Source: Glandiceps talaboti | Taxonomy: Eukaryota; Hemichordata; Enteropneusta; Spengelidae | Reading direction: 5' to 3' | Assembly: GCF_964340395.1 (NCBI RefSeq) | Contig: NC_135549.1 | Span: 23,883,342-23,947,341, forward strand | DNA length: 64,000 bases | Shown: positions 31,245 to 42,288 of the stretch, in pieces | Position numbering within the stretch: position 1 is the first letter of the stretch | Layout of the letters: the number at the start of each line of letters is the position of its first letter | The notes under the pieces: model-generated | Database searches by the model: none | The model's input: the letters and a program-made list of their open reading frames with translations, nothing else | What the model was told of the DNA's origin: nothing | Program-made: the position numbers and the translations under genes

Positions 31245-33065
31245 CTATTTCTGCCAATTATAATTCATCTCTTCGTAGACACTAGGCTTTCCTTGTGATA
31301 TTCCCGGTGACATTGGTGTGTATCCAGACTCTGCTGCCTCGATAGCGGCTGCGTTTTCATAGATAGAATGAGACGACACTGTTTGAGGAGGTGGGTTGTT
31401 TTTGTCATATTGAGTTTCATCTAGAACAATTCCAAATTTATTCTGAGTTGATTTCCAAGGTCGATGGTTGTTATCATTTACGTATATGGTATTGTCGAAG
31501 GCTTGTGACAGTGTCTCATCATTTGAATCGTCTTTTGACTCTGTGGTTTCAACTCGTTTATTACAGTAGTATCGAGTTATTATTACGATAGCGACGCAAA
31601 CTAATCCGCTCAATAAACCGCAAATAAAACCTACAAACCCAGAAAGCGTAGACGCATTGGACCCGCTGTTTGTGGACTCTGTCGACGAGTCTGATACCGT
31701 ACTGATAACAAACTCAGGGGTTAAACTTTTTGCATCGGTACTTGACATGACAGTTATTTCGGTCGCGAAATGTTGTGTTGTTGGGCTCTTAGTTGTTATA
31801 TATGTTACTGTAGAAGACGCAGTCATCGTACTGTTCAGTTTGAGATTTCTTGAACCCAGTGTCGTGCCTTCGGGGCTCGTAGCAACACATGTATATATTC
31901 CCTCATCATCCATATTGACGAATGGGATCATAAGACTCCCATCGTTACGTTGGACGAGGTTACTCTCAGAGCACATTTCAGGTGGTGTGGCGTCATGTTC
32001 CACTACTGTACCATTAGGTGTTATCCAGTATTTTGTAGGTGTTGGATCACCAATGACGTCACAGTCTAATGTAACAATAACACCTTCCTGTGATTTAATC
32101 ACCTTGAATGGTGTGTAAAAGACCGGTAGTGGATAACAAATCAAATCATCCAGAGGAATACTCAGCATATCTTTACCTGCATGTTGATCAGGTGCTTCAC
32201 ATCTCATTATTGTGCTGCCTAAGCTGAGACTGTCTTTATTGTCATCTAACCATTGTCTAATATCCTTCAAACGACAATCACACGACCATGGATTGTTGTA
32301 CATGCGCAGAATATATATATTATTTAATCCATTAAAGATACTTCCGGGTAGTGTTGTGATGTGGTTGCCATATAAGTACAGAGTACGTAATTTAGATAAA
32401 CCATTGAATGTTCCCTCTGACAGTGTACGGATCGTATTTGAATGCAATCGTAGGTCATACAACTCTGCCAACCCTTCGAATATATTTTCTGGTAATGAGG
32501 TAATCGAATTAGTGTACAGACGTAAATATCGTAATTTACCAAGACCGCGGAATATACCTTCAGACAAGTAATGTATTTGGTTGCTATATAGATATAGATA
32601 ATCTAGATTAAGTAGTCCGTCGAATAAATCATCATTTAAGCAGGAGAGTTTGTTATGGTTTATGTGTAGATGTTGAAGTTTGGTAAGATTGTAAAATACA
32701 CTGCTTTGCAAGGTGGAGAGTCTATTCGACTCCAAATTCAGATACTCTAAATTATGTAAACCAGCGAATGATAGAACGTCCAACTCTTCTATCTGGTTAG
32801 CCCCCAGCACAAGTCTCACCAAGTTAGTTAAAGCAGAAAATGAATCATTTCGGATATATGTCAATCTGTTCCAACCGAGATAGAGATTGGTTGTATCAAA
32901 TGGAATATCAGATGGGATTTCTGTTAGCTCTCCCAATCGGCAATCGACATTAGTATCCCAACAATAACATGATGTTGGACATGTTGCTGTGGCAACTGTT
33001 GACAGTATGCAAATATAAATAAATCCAACTACAAGTGTTGCAGTTGCAGATGAAGTGGCGGCCAT
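31245..33065 (-). CDS. Gene C: LRR-Ig transmembrane receptor, 8 LRRs, tail with paired YxxM motifs
   Basis: 606 residues in one exon. Signal peptide 1-27; LRRNT 29-60; 8 LRRs of 24 residues at 61-252; LRRCT from 253; Ig domain about 320-410 with C335, W347 and C393; Ser/Thr stalk to 475; membrane helix about 476-497; tail of about 108 residues. Tail tyrosines: Y528 (YVND), Y569 (YENA), Y582 (YTPM) and Y597 (YEEM), with 11 residues between YTPM and YEEM. YxxM is the known PI3-kinase p85 SH2 site, and YVN/YEN fit Grb2. So C keeps the geometry of gene B's YxxL pair with different predicted partners. The acceptor TTTCTTCCACAG lies 5 bases before the ATG. Likely a functional receptor. Confidence 0.95.
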   Translation of the reverse strand: MAATSSATATLVVGFIYICILSTVATATCPTSCYCWDTNVDCRLGELTEIPSDIPFDTTNLYLGWNRLTYIRNDSFSALTNLVRLVLGANQIEELDVLSFAGLHNLEYLNLESNRLSTLQSSVFYNLTKLQHLHINHNKLSCLNDDLFDGLLNLDYLYLYSNQIHYLSEGIFRGLGKLRYLRLYTNSITSLPENIFEGLAELYDLRLHSNTIRTLSEGTFNGLSKLRTLYLYGNHITTLPGSIFNGLNNIYILRMYNNPWSCDCRLKDIRQWLDDNKDSLSLGSTIMRCEAPDQHAGKDMLSIPLDDLICYPLPVFYTPFKVIKSQEGVIVTLDCDVIGDPTPTKYWITPNGTVVEHDATPPEMCSESNLVQRNDGSLMIPFVNMDDEGIYTCVATSPEGTTLGSRNLKLNSTMTASSTVTYITTKSPTTQHFATEITVMSSTDAKSLTPEFVISTVSDSSTESTNSGSNASTLSGFVGFICGLLSGLVCVAIVIITRYYCNKRVETTESKDDSNDETLSQAFDNTIYVNDNNHRPWKSTQNKFGIVLDETQYDKNNPPPQTVSSHSIYENAAAIEAAESGYTPMSPGISQGKPSVYEEMNYNWQK

Positions 33066-33070
33066 TTTCT

Positions 33071-34017
33071 CTGTGGAAGAAATAAATGTGTCGATAATAA
33101 AACTTTTGCTTGTAAATTCAGGTTAGATAATTTTCCTTTAAATATTTTCTATACATGAATTGCCCGCCAACTGTAACGATTACTGTGGAACTGTCGTGCA
33201 AAGGTAACCTTATTTCCAAAGTATTGCGGTCTATTTTACTGTGCATCCTTATTGTAGGTCTACGGCTACATGTATATGTGATATATTTATATCGTTATCT
33301 TTACAAAATATGGCCGTGTGTGTGTTCCTTTATTTTCTAATCCTGTCAGTGTCGCAACCTAAAAAGTTAACTACACCCTGGTTTTCAAAAATAAATACTG
33401 GATTTCATCAAACGTCATGGGTCTACGGGTATGATACCCTTTTACTATATTCAATTTCCTTATACTAACAGTGCATTTATTATGTTATCAAAACATAAAG
33501 GTTGATGGATGTTATAGAATGCATCGTTATTCAAGTTTAACTTTAATAAATATAAATCATAATCACTTTGCCTAAGAGGCACCCAATCCATAACCATGGC
33601 AACAGGTGAAACCTTCCCATTTAAATCATATGGCACGTAACCTAGTAATCACTTTACACTAATTTGGTAATTGGTTGAATTTTCAGTGACATTGTCAAAA
33701 GACGCCATAAGCTAGCCCTCCATTTCAATATAACATAAAATGCTTATATTGATAAAATTAACAACACACATCACATAACCTATACACGTATTGTTTGAAT
33801 AGCATAGATTACTACCAAATTACATGTAATAATATAAAACTGTCGTGTTTAAATGAACGAAAATGTAACGTTAACATTCATAGCATCAGAGCAAAACTTT
33901 TTTAGTTGAATGTCGAGATTTGTCAACATTGCATAGTTCATATTGCGAAGGGGTTTAACAGCAAAGCAAGCCCTACATGCATGTTTTATATACAACTAGT
34001 CAGATCAGTTCACTAAC
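33071..34017 (-). other. Predicted 5'-UTR intron of gene C
   Basis: The acceptor TTTCTTCCACAG ends at 33071 and the donor ATGAG|GTTAGTG is at 34017/34018. The same pair exists at matching distance in gene D (41298 and 42288), and the sequence beyond the donor (34018-34110) is conserved between the two units, as expected for a non-coding first exon. Confidence 0.62.
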
Positions 34018-34645
34018 CTCATGAATTGAAGGCGTGTAGAATCTTGTTACATGACAACACAGTTCACTTCTCTTTGTCAACCACTGTCGTAACCTCCTTC
34101 AACAGCAAACCCAAATGATCAATACGATATGTATAATAAACTCTAATTATATAAGTGCACTATAACACTTAATGGCTGGCTTTGATTTTGTGACCAAATC
34201 GCATCCATCTGCTAGACTACTAACAGTATCCAAGCGTATGCATATATTGACATGATACAACGATATATGAATGCTGTTGAGTTGTTATCACAAGTTAATT
34301 AACCTTTAAGGTGTTGAACAATGTTTAATATGTTAGGTATTATGTCATTATGTTTCCATTGATCAATGTTTAGAAGATATGGAACCATGTTGTGCCAGTC
34401 TCATATCAAAGTATTGATTATTTGGTAATCTGGGCACTTGGCTTTAACGTTAATCGAGTTGCAAGCGAGTTTATATGTTATAGTATAGGTGAGACCATCA
34501 GCTAAACTTCAAGCCGTTGAACTAAGGTTTAATATGTTAGGGATTATGTCATTATCTTTCCGTTGAGAAATGTTGTTAAAGTTGGAACCATGCTGTGCCA
34601 GTCTCATATCGAAGCACTGATTATTTGGTAATTCGAAAGATCAAC

Positions 34646-35007
34646 CACAGGGAGCTCGGGCTCAGTTAGTTATATTTATAAATACAAATAAACAAACAAA
34701 CAAGCAAACAAGTAACCAAACAAAACACAAACAATTAAACAAACAAACGCATATATAATGACCGATAAATGAGTACATAAATTAAATACAACAAACACTA
34801 GCCCCCCCCCCCCTGCAATAGTGACTATTGCGGGAGGGGGTGGGGGCAGTGTTTGTTAGTTTGTTTGAAGTTTATTCATGTATTTATTTACTCATTTATC
34901 GGTTATGTTTGTGTTTGTTTGTTTGTTTACTTGGTTTTTTGTTTGTGTTTTGTTTGTTTACTTGTTTGTATTTGTAAACAAAACTAACTGAGCCTGAGCT
35001 CGCTGTG
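34646..35007. mobile_element. Fold-back (long inverted repeat) element with 7-bp target duplication
   Basis: The two arms of about 170 bp are imperfect reverse complements around a GC-rich centre near 34826; the ends are CACAGGGAGCTCGGGCTCAG and its counterpart CTGAGCCTGAGCTCGCTGTG. GATCAAC flanks both sides (34639-34645 and 35008-35014). The empty site is preserved in inverted orientation in unit D near 42970-42985 (GTTGATCC next to TTCGAATTACC), which confirms the boundaries. Non-coding. Confidence 0.8.
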
Positions 35008-35019
35008 GATCAACAGGCT

Positions 35020-35440
35020 AAAATGTCATGACGGGCAGAGGACAGTACACTGCCTGAGATCTGAAAGTACAAAATTATTAGGCAAGAAGAACTCATGCCA
35101 TATCCCAGCGGTCTTGGTACTGTCTAAACGGGACCATTTGAAAATGATCTTTGCCACTGTTCAGAATGAACTTTATCATGACACGCACAATATAATATAT
35201 TGAAAGTCGACCTCTTTGAAAACACGAATTGTAGTTAGGAACTTGCTACTGGGAATACGAATGTCATGTTTGAATAAATGGGAATGTGTGTACACGTGGT
35301 GAACTGATAACAAAAATACAATTTCTAAGTCAAATGTTGGGAGGAATGTGATGATATTGCCAAAACTTATATTTCTAAAACTATTGCTTATACAAATTAG
35401 TCATTAAACTAAACACTACCTCAATCATTCATTCCAATAT
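35020..35440. other. No gene seen
   Basis: AT-rich sequence between the fold-back element and a LINE 3' end; nothing recognised. Confidence 0.4.
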
Positions 35441-35444
35441 TTAT

Positions 35445-35818
35445 GTGGAGCATGCACTCTTCAGATATAACCTAATTACCGAAATCATTAAGTATGCAAG
35501 TGGATCATCACAATTATCAGCTAGATCAAAATGTTTCGTAAGATTTTTTTTCTTTTTGCTTTTTAATTGTCAATACATGTACCAAACTATATCACATTTG
35601 CAGCTTAGGTGTAAAAAAGATTGTGTAGTTCCGATTACATTCAATTTTAAAATAGGTGGGGTAGGTAGATATTTTATTTTATTGATATATTTTTTCATGT
35701 GCGAGTGTCTAGTTCAGGTTTTCCATTGTTTTCCAAATGGTCTCTTTGCTGTTTATTTCTTCCTGTAAATGGGATTCGTCCCGTAAGTCAGCCTTGGAAA
35801 TAAATAAATAAATAAAGC
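35445..35818 (+). mobile_element. LINE 3' end fragment with AATA tail
   Basis: CCTGTAAATGGGATTCGTCC (35763-35782), then AAATAAATAAATAAATAAA, matches the 3' end of the LINE relic at 43140-44345 (CCTGTAAATGGGATTCGTGC near 44306). The 107-residue frame has a hydrophobic composition but no RT motif, so only the element's 3' end is present. Confidence 0.6.
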
Positions 35819-36765
35819 AAGACTATAAAAACTGCTACTTATGATGAATTTGGTAATTAGTACATGACCTGTGCTGTTTCAGTGGATCTTGAAATTAGTT
35901 ATCTTGTAATGTAGTGACTTCGAAGTAAGATTGTTGAGTGACACCAAAATTCACTGAGCTGCAGCTGTAGGATCAAATTAGTTTTCCCTGATCAATCACA
36001 AACAACTTCACAGATATGTGCCGTACATATAAAGTTCTCCAAGTACTTTATTTGCTGTATAACAGGCTAACGAAAGATGAATCTACAAGTACAAAAGAAA
36101 TGTTCCAATTATCATGCTATTCATAGTTCTGATTGACTCCAAATTAGTGTCTTTCAGTGAATTTAATTGACTCATTTCCATTTTCAGTTCTGATGACTCA
36201 AAATCAGTTTTTGAGTATAAATTCACTCATCCCACTTCAATTTGAACATGATTAGTAAATCCCAGATTGTGAACGTGTGTATGTACAGCACTTCCTGTTG
36301 TTTTACGTCAAAAAATAATATATTAAAAAATCCTCACTTTGGATAGGGAGTTGCTTGAAGGGCGACATAACGAAACAGACTCTTGTCACTGGCTTACAGC
36401 GTCCAAAGCCCAAGGACAAACTCAAGCATACAACTAACTGTGGCCGAATTTCTGCCAAAGCTGTAATTTACATATTGTTGAGTGCATGTGTTGTATATCA
36501 CTTATGATTTGCCAATGTTTCTATTTCACATTTGTAAGATTTTCTACAAAATATAGTTTGAAGTCTTAACACAGCTTTGGATGCCTACCAGTTTGTAATA
36601 AATGGATTTATTTACGACTTAGGAGTACATGAGGTGCCAAATGCACCATACATATACTACTCAAAACAAATGTTAGTAAATCACAAGCAAATACTGATCT
36701 GTATGCAGTGTGTGTAGGTATCAATGAGGATGAGTTGACCATAAAAGGAGCTCGGTGTAAATACA
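35819..36765. other. No confident gene
   Basis: Non-repetitive AT-rich sequence. At about 36700-36790 a plus-strand reading contains INEDELTIKGARCKYMAV, which faintly resembles a SWIM-type Cys-x-Cys finger found near YqaJ nucleases, but the evidence is too weak to call. Confidence 0.3.
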
Positions 36766-36769
36766 TGGC

Positions 36770-37430
36770 TGTACGTATGGCACGTCGACACGTCTATCCA
36801 TCAATTTTGTCATGCAGGGTTTTGGTTTGGTTTTAGCACTGTACATTGAAAGATGTCTGTATAGATAGTAATCTAGTTTGGCTTCTCCACAATTTCAGGA
36901 ATACACTGGTAACCTCTAAATTTTGAAGTCTCAATCTGAATTTTTTGTTTTCATCCACAAGACTTTAAATCGTCTCCAAGTGTCTCAAAATCCATGTGAT
37001 TTCACAGACCACTGGGTTACCCCCTATTGCTCCTCTGTAAGTCTGATTGTTAGGAATGGTCGTGCTACTTGGACATTCTTCTTCATTTCAGTGCAGTTGT
37101 AGTGCACATGCAAAATATGGTATATTTATCAAATTCTGTATCGTACTCGCATTTTGTGCGATAGAATCTTGTTTTATCAAATTCTGAAATTGTCAATAGC
37201 AATGAAAATTATCAAGAAGTTTTAGATGTTTTTAAACTTTCGATGTTTTTATTAGCCTTTTATTGTTCCGGGGCTTGCACTAAAGGTAGTTTTGAGAGCA
37301 AACCCCAGAATAAAAAGCTCTCAAAAATGAAAAATAAATGGTTAAAATGACAAAAGTAATGCTACAATGATTGGGTCTATGTCTGTGCTAATGCTTACGA
37401 AAACTAGCACATTCTGTACACACACACAAA
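36770..37430. repeat. Dispersed repeat, copy 1 (matches 47455-48130)
   Basis: Long same-orientation match to 47455-48130, including CCATCAATTTTGTCAT, CAGGGTTTTGGTTTGGTTTT, AGATAGTAATCT, TTGGCTTCTCCACAATTTCA and AAACTAGCACAT. Small indels separate the copies. It is probably the 3' part of a DNA element; copy 2 lies just downstream of the YqaJ-PHD relic. Confidence 0.75.
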
Positions 37431-39437
37431 AAAAAACATTTGTGTTATCTCATGTGTCCGCCTGCTATTTTGTGTTGTGTGATTGCATTTGTTCAGTTTA
37501 TTCGATATATGGATTTACAGTCCTAATGATTTATGTTGTGAATTCCTCTGTCGTTCGAGATTGTGATAAGGATGTAACCTTCTGTGTCACTCTAGCTATT
37601 CCCTAATTTGTCAAGAAAATAAGATAATATATATTGCACTCCAAACAGACAACCATGTTGATAAATTTATTGAGTGATGTCTTTAGGCTATCAAATTAAA
37701 TGTAGTGGCAGCGGTGGATCAAGTCCTTACATTTTATTCAAGGACTGGAAGTCTTTTCCATGTTTATGAAATTGGGAGGGTCATCTTTCAGATGCGCGAT
37801 CAAAATTGGTGCTGGTAAGAACGTTCAATTATATACCATTAACATATGAAGCATGATGAACAGAAATATAACTTGGTTTAGTAAGCTTCCGAACTGTTGT
37901 AGCTGATAATCTTCTTCAACATGACTGTTTGCTAGCTGTAACTCATGACAGTCCCTCTATCACGTGATAGAAGGGCTGTAAGCTGCTTACTGGTGACAGA
38001 TCGAGAGTGATCATAGATTCGATTGTATATGGTACATGTTTGCTTTGTCGTTGCCTCGCCTCTGTTGATTTTAGGACGATCTTTAGCACAAGGGTTTCCC
38101 CACCGGTTTTCCATCTTATCGCAAAAAACACCCCCAATTTAGCGGTTTACAAGAATACTTCCCGAAGGTTTTACATGTCACGCCAACATATTTTCCAGGT
38201 TAAGCGAAAATTGTGATAGTATTCTACTTCATCTGTGATATGAATATGATGTTTACTGTGTTTTTATACTTCTAAATACCAACGTTTGCTGACAGTATCT
38301 TGATATATGCTGTTATATTATCTCGAGTCGTTTCCCAATTGCAATATTTAATAATTAGTAGAGGACTTCCCTTTAAAATATATCTCCATAGAATAAGATG
38401 TATAGCAGACAGAAAATGTACTTGCCAAATTAAATAAATATTCATTGATTATGATATCATCCAGTTGAAAAGCACAACAAGTTGAGCCGTGAATTAGAAA
38501 ATGATCAGTAGTCTTTCACTCTGTTCTGGTCGACGATCCCCATCGACCGAAATGACATCATCAATGCATATTTAAATGATTATATTACATAATTGATTTA
38601 TTCCTTGTTTTTATTAAATTAATTTTCATGATAGATATATGTAACAACGCTAGAACATGGTGCAAGCAAAGTCTTACTTTCAGTGATCCGTGATATCAGT
38701 AAATATTCATACAAAATGTCCAATCACCGTGAGAATAATTATTCTAAACTAAAATGGAGTTGTTGGTGGCGCTCTTCTAATCTGCGGGCCACAAAAACAA
38801 CATGAGCCAATGATGCAATTTTGAGACCTAATTATACTCGCTTCAAATTTTACCTGAGGTAATATTCATGATTGTAGGAAGTTGTAATTGTGTATACATA
38901 TATCGACATGTCATTCTTTGGATGGCTCTCAACTTCACAATTTACTAGTATCATAAAACTGCCTCCTACAATTTTTTTCACACACTTTTGTCACAATTCT
39001 ATCAGTATAGATTTCACACATAACAATGATGATTATAACCATTGTTGCATATCACAGATGTCGATCCTCCCAAATCATAGCTTTTTTTTCTTCAACGAAA
39101 CTGTGAAAGACGAGAACGTGAAAGGTATTGCGGTTTACGACGATGTACATTATGTAGTTGTAGAGCCCTACGGGTGTACTTTCAATCAGTAGCTATATGC
39201 GCAGACCACGACACAAAACTATAACCGTTAACTCGAACTTTGTCAATATAGACACCGGAGGGCGTAAACTATCAACGGGTTGAAGTGTACCGGTACATGT
39301 ACATATCATATATGGCCACACTCGAAATTCGAGTACAGATAATTCGTTGTGTTATTGATGGTATAAATATTGATTTTGATTAAAATTGTTTCAACGGCAA
39401 GTCCAAATAGTGTATAAACCGTTGATACACGATTTGA

Positions 39438-39635
39438 CTATTTCTGCCAATAATAATTCATCTCTTCGTAGACACTAGGCTTTCCTTGTGATATTCCCGG
39501 TGACATTGGTGTGTATCCAGACCTTGCGGCCTCGATCGCGGCTACAGTTTCATAGATACATGTAGAATGAGGCGACGCTGTTTTAGTGGTGGGGTGTTGT
39601 CATACGGTGTTTGATCGTCTAGAACAATAACAAAT
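39438..39635 (-). pseudogene. Out-of-frame remnant of the gene D cytoplasmic tail
   Basis: Directly downstream of gene D's stop the DNA still matches gene C's tail codons in shifted frames: NKFVIVLDD, CIYETVAAIEAARSGY, TPMSPGISQGKPSVYEEM, then YYWQK and a TAG at 39438-39440. Compared with gene C, one base is missing where gene C has TCAACTCAGAATAAA (D: TCAACACAATAAA), which creates the stop at 39636; further small indels follow. The YTPM-x11-YEEM pair is still readable. Confidence 0.88.
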
Positions 39636-41291
39636 TTATTGTGTTGACTTCCCAGGTCTGTGTTTGTTATCATTTACGTATATGACACTGTTCAATGCCT
39701 GTGACAATGTCTCATCATTTGACTCTGTGTTTTCAACTCGTTTATTACAGAAGTGCCGAGTTATTATTACGATAGCGAGGCAAAGTAAACCGCTAATAAA
39801 AACTACAAATCCAGAAAGCGTAGACGCTTTGGACACGAAGTTGGTGGACTTTGTCGGCGAGTCTCGTACCGCACTGATAACAAACTCAGGGGTTAAAGCT
39901 TTTGCATCGGTACTTGACATGGCAGTTATTTCGGTCATGAAATTTTGTATTGTTTGGATTTTATATGCTACTGTAGAAGACGCATGAATCGTACTGTCCA
40001 GTATAAGATTTCTTGAACCCAGTGCTGTGCCTTCGGGACTGGTAGCAACACATGTATATATTCCCTCATCATCCATATTGACGAATGGAATCATAAGACT
40101 CCCATCGTTAAGTTGGAAGAGGTTACGCTCGGAGCACATTTCATTTTGTGTGGTGTCATGTTCAACTACTGTACCAGTAGGTGTTATCCAGTATTTTATA
40201 GGTGTTGGATCACCAATGACGTCACAGTCTAATGTAACAATAACACCTTGCCGTGATTTAACCATTTTGAATGGTGTGTAAAAGACCGGTAGCGGGTAGC
40301 ATTTCAGATCGTTTAGCGGTACGGTTAGTAAATCTCTCCCTGCATGCTGTTCAGGTGTTTCACATCTCATATCGGTAGTTCCAAGGTTCAGACTTGCCTT
40401 ATTGTCATCTAACCATTGTCTAATTCCCTTCAAACGGCAATCACAACACCATGGGTTATTAAACAGACGCAGACTATACAGACTTTCTAATCCACCAAAG
40501 ATACTTCCTGGTAGTGTAGTGATAAAGTTGTTATATAAGTACAAAGTACGTAATTTAAATAATCTATTGAATGTTCCCTCTGACAGTGTACGGATCGTAT
40601 TTGAATGCAATCGTAGGTCATACAACTCTGCCAACCCTTCGAATATATTTTCTGGTAATGAAGTGATCGAATTAGTGTATAGACGTAAATATCGTAATTT
40701 ACCAAGACCGCGGAATATACCTTCAGACAAGGAATAGATTTGATTCCTATGGAGATACAGATAATCTAGATTATGAAGTCCATTGAATAAATCATCATGT
40801 AAACAGGAGAGTTTGTTATGGTTTATGTACAGATGTGTAAGATCATAGAGGCCTCTGAATACATCACTTGTCAGATCGGTGATATCATTAGAACTAATAT
40901 ATAACCGTTGAAGTTTATTAAGATTGTAAACTACACCGTTTTGCAAGGTGGATAGTCTATTCGACTTCAAGTTCAGATACTCTAAATTGTGTAAGCCAGC
41001 GAATGATAGAACGTCCAACTCTTCTATCTGGTTCGAGTTCAGCTCAAGTCTCATCAAGTTAGTTAAACCAGAAAATGAATCATTTCGGATATATGTCAAG
41101 CTGTTCCAACCAAAATAGAGATCGGTTGTATCAAAGGGAATGTCAGGTGGGATTTCTGTTAGCGCTCGGAATCGGCAATCGACAACTGTTCCCAAACAGG
41201 AACAAGACGCTGGACACGTTGCTGTGGCAACTGTTGACAGTATGCAAACATAAATAAACCCAAGTACAAGTGTACATGAAGTGGCGGCCAT
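39636..41291 (-). CDS. Gene D: LRR-Ig transmembrane receptor, 9 LRRs, frameshift-truncated tail
   Basis: 551 residues from the ATG at 41291, chosen over the Met at 41321 because the splice acceptor ends at 41298. Signal peptide 1-24; LRRNT 26-57; 9 LRRs at 58-273; LRRCT from 274, with NNPWCCDC instead of NNPWSCDC; Ig domain with C356, W368 and C414; shortened stalk; membrane helix about 494-511; tail of about 40 residues that keeps YVND (Y538) and stops after GKSTQ. It is the tandem sister of gene C, differing by one inserted LRR (fourth module, 40833-40904). Ectodomain and helix are intact, so it could make a short-tailed receptor, or it may be an early pseudogene. Confidence 0.9.
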   Translation of the reverse strand: MAATSCTLVLGFIYVCILSTVATATCPASCSCLGTVVDCRFRALTEIPPDIPFDTTDLYFGWNSLTYIRNDSFSGLTNLMRLELNSNQIEELDVLSFAGLHNLEYLNLKSNRLSTLQNGVVYNLNKLQRLYISSNDITDLTSDVFRGLYDLTHLYINHNKLSCLHDDLFNGLHNLDYLYLHRNQIYSLSEGIFRGLGKLRYLRLYTNSITSLPENIFEGLAELYDLRLHSNTIRTLSEGTFNRLFKLRTLYLYNNFITTLPGSIFGGLESLYSLRLFNNPWCCDCRLKGIRQWLDDNKASLNLGTTDMRCETPEQHAGRDLLTVPLNDLKCYPLPVFYTPFKMVKSRQGVIVTLDCDVIGDPTPIKYWITPTGTVVEHDTTQNEMCSERNLFQLNDGSLMIPFVNMDDEGIYTCVATSPEGTALGSRNLILDSTIHASSTVAYKIQTIQNFMTEITAMSSTDAKALTPEFVISAVRDSPTKSTNFVSKASTLSGFVVFISGLLCLAIVIITRHFCNKRVENTESNDETLSQALNSVIYVNDNKHRPGKSTQ

Positions 41292-41297
41292 TTTCTC

Positions 41298-42288
41298 CTG
41301 TGGACGAAATAAATGCGTCATAATAAAAAATTCGGGTTAGATGTCCTATAGAATATTTACTTTACATGAATTGCAAGCCGTGTAATGATTACCGTGGAAC
41401 TGTTCGTTAAATGAAACCTTATTCCAAAGTATTGCGGTCTGCTTTACTTTGCATCCGGTAATATTGTAGGTCTACAGCTACATGTGTACCAGTGATATAT
41501 TTATATCTTTCTCTTCCGTGTGCATGTTCCTTCATTTTCTAATCATGTTAGTGTCACAACCTAAAAAGTTAAATACACCCTGGTTTTCCAAAATAAAAAC
41601 TTCATGTGTCTACAGGTATATGTACGTATGATATCCGTTTAATGTATTCAATTTCCTTATACTAACATTGCATTTACAATGTTATGAAAACATATAGAGG
41701 TTGGTAGATGTTAAAATGGAAAAGAAGGCATCGTTCATGTACATTCAAGTTAAACGTGAATAAATATAAATCATAATTACTTTGCCTAAAAGGCAGCCCA
41801 ACCCGTAACCATGGCAACATACGAAACCTTCCCATTAATATCATATGGCACATAACCTAGTTATAGTCACCTGACTGTAATTTGGTATTTGGTGAATTGT
41901 AAGTACAATTGACAATTGTCAAAAGACGTCATCGAAAATAGTTCTAAAATGCCATAAGCTAGCCCTCCATTTCAATAAAACATCAAATGTATATATATTG
42001 ATGAAAAAACACCTATGACATAACCTATATACGTTTTGTTTGAATAGTATGGCATACTACCAAAATTAATAGTACAAGCGTGTTCTGTTTAAATGAACGA
42101 AAATACAGTGTTAACATTCATAACATCTGAACAAGTGGTGAGGACTTCAAGCTTTTTCAGTTGAATGTCGAGATTTGTCAGCATTACATAGTTCATATTT
42201 CGAAGGGGTTTACAGCAAAGCATGTATGCGTGGTTTATATGCTACGTAGTACTAGTCTGATCAAGATGACGTTGGTCAATTCACTAAC
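41298..42288 (-). other. Predicted 5'-UTR intron of gene D
   Basis: The acceptor TTTCGTCCACAG is followed by GAGAAA and the ATG at 41291; the donor ATGAG|GTTAGTGAAT is at 42288/42289. Both ends and the exon beyond the donor (42289-42380) are conserved with gene C. Confidence 0.62.

Larger units (their letters stand above)
29747..34640. repeat. Tandem duplication unit C (contains gene C)
   Basis: Matches 37948-42740 on both sides of and within the receptor gene: shared blocks include TATATGGTACATGTTTGC, TTGTGATAGTATTCTACTT, ATTGTAGGAAGTT and CATAACCTAG. The offset is about 8.2 kb. Within the unit, about 34300-34440 is repeated at 34500-34640. Confidence 0.8.
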
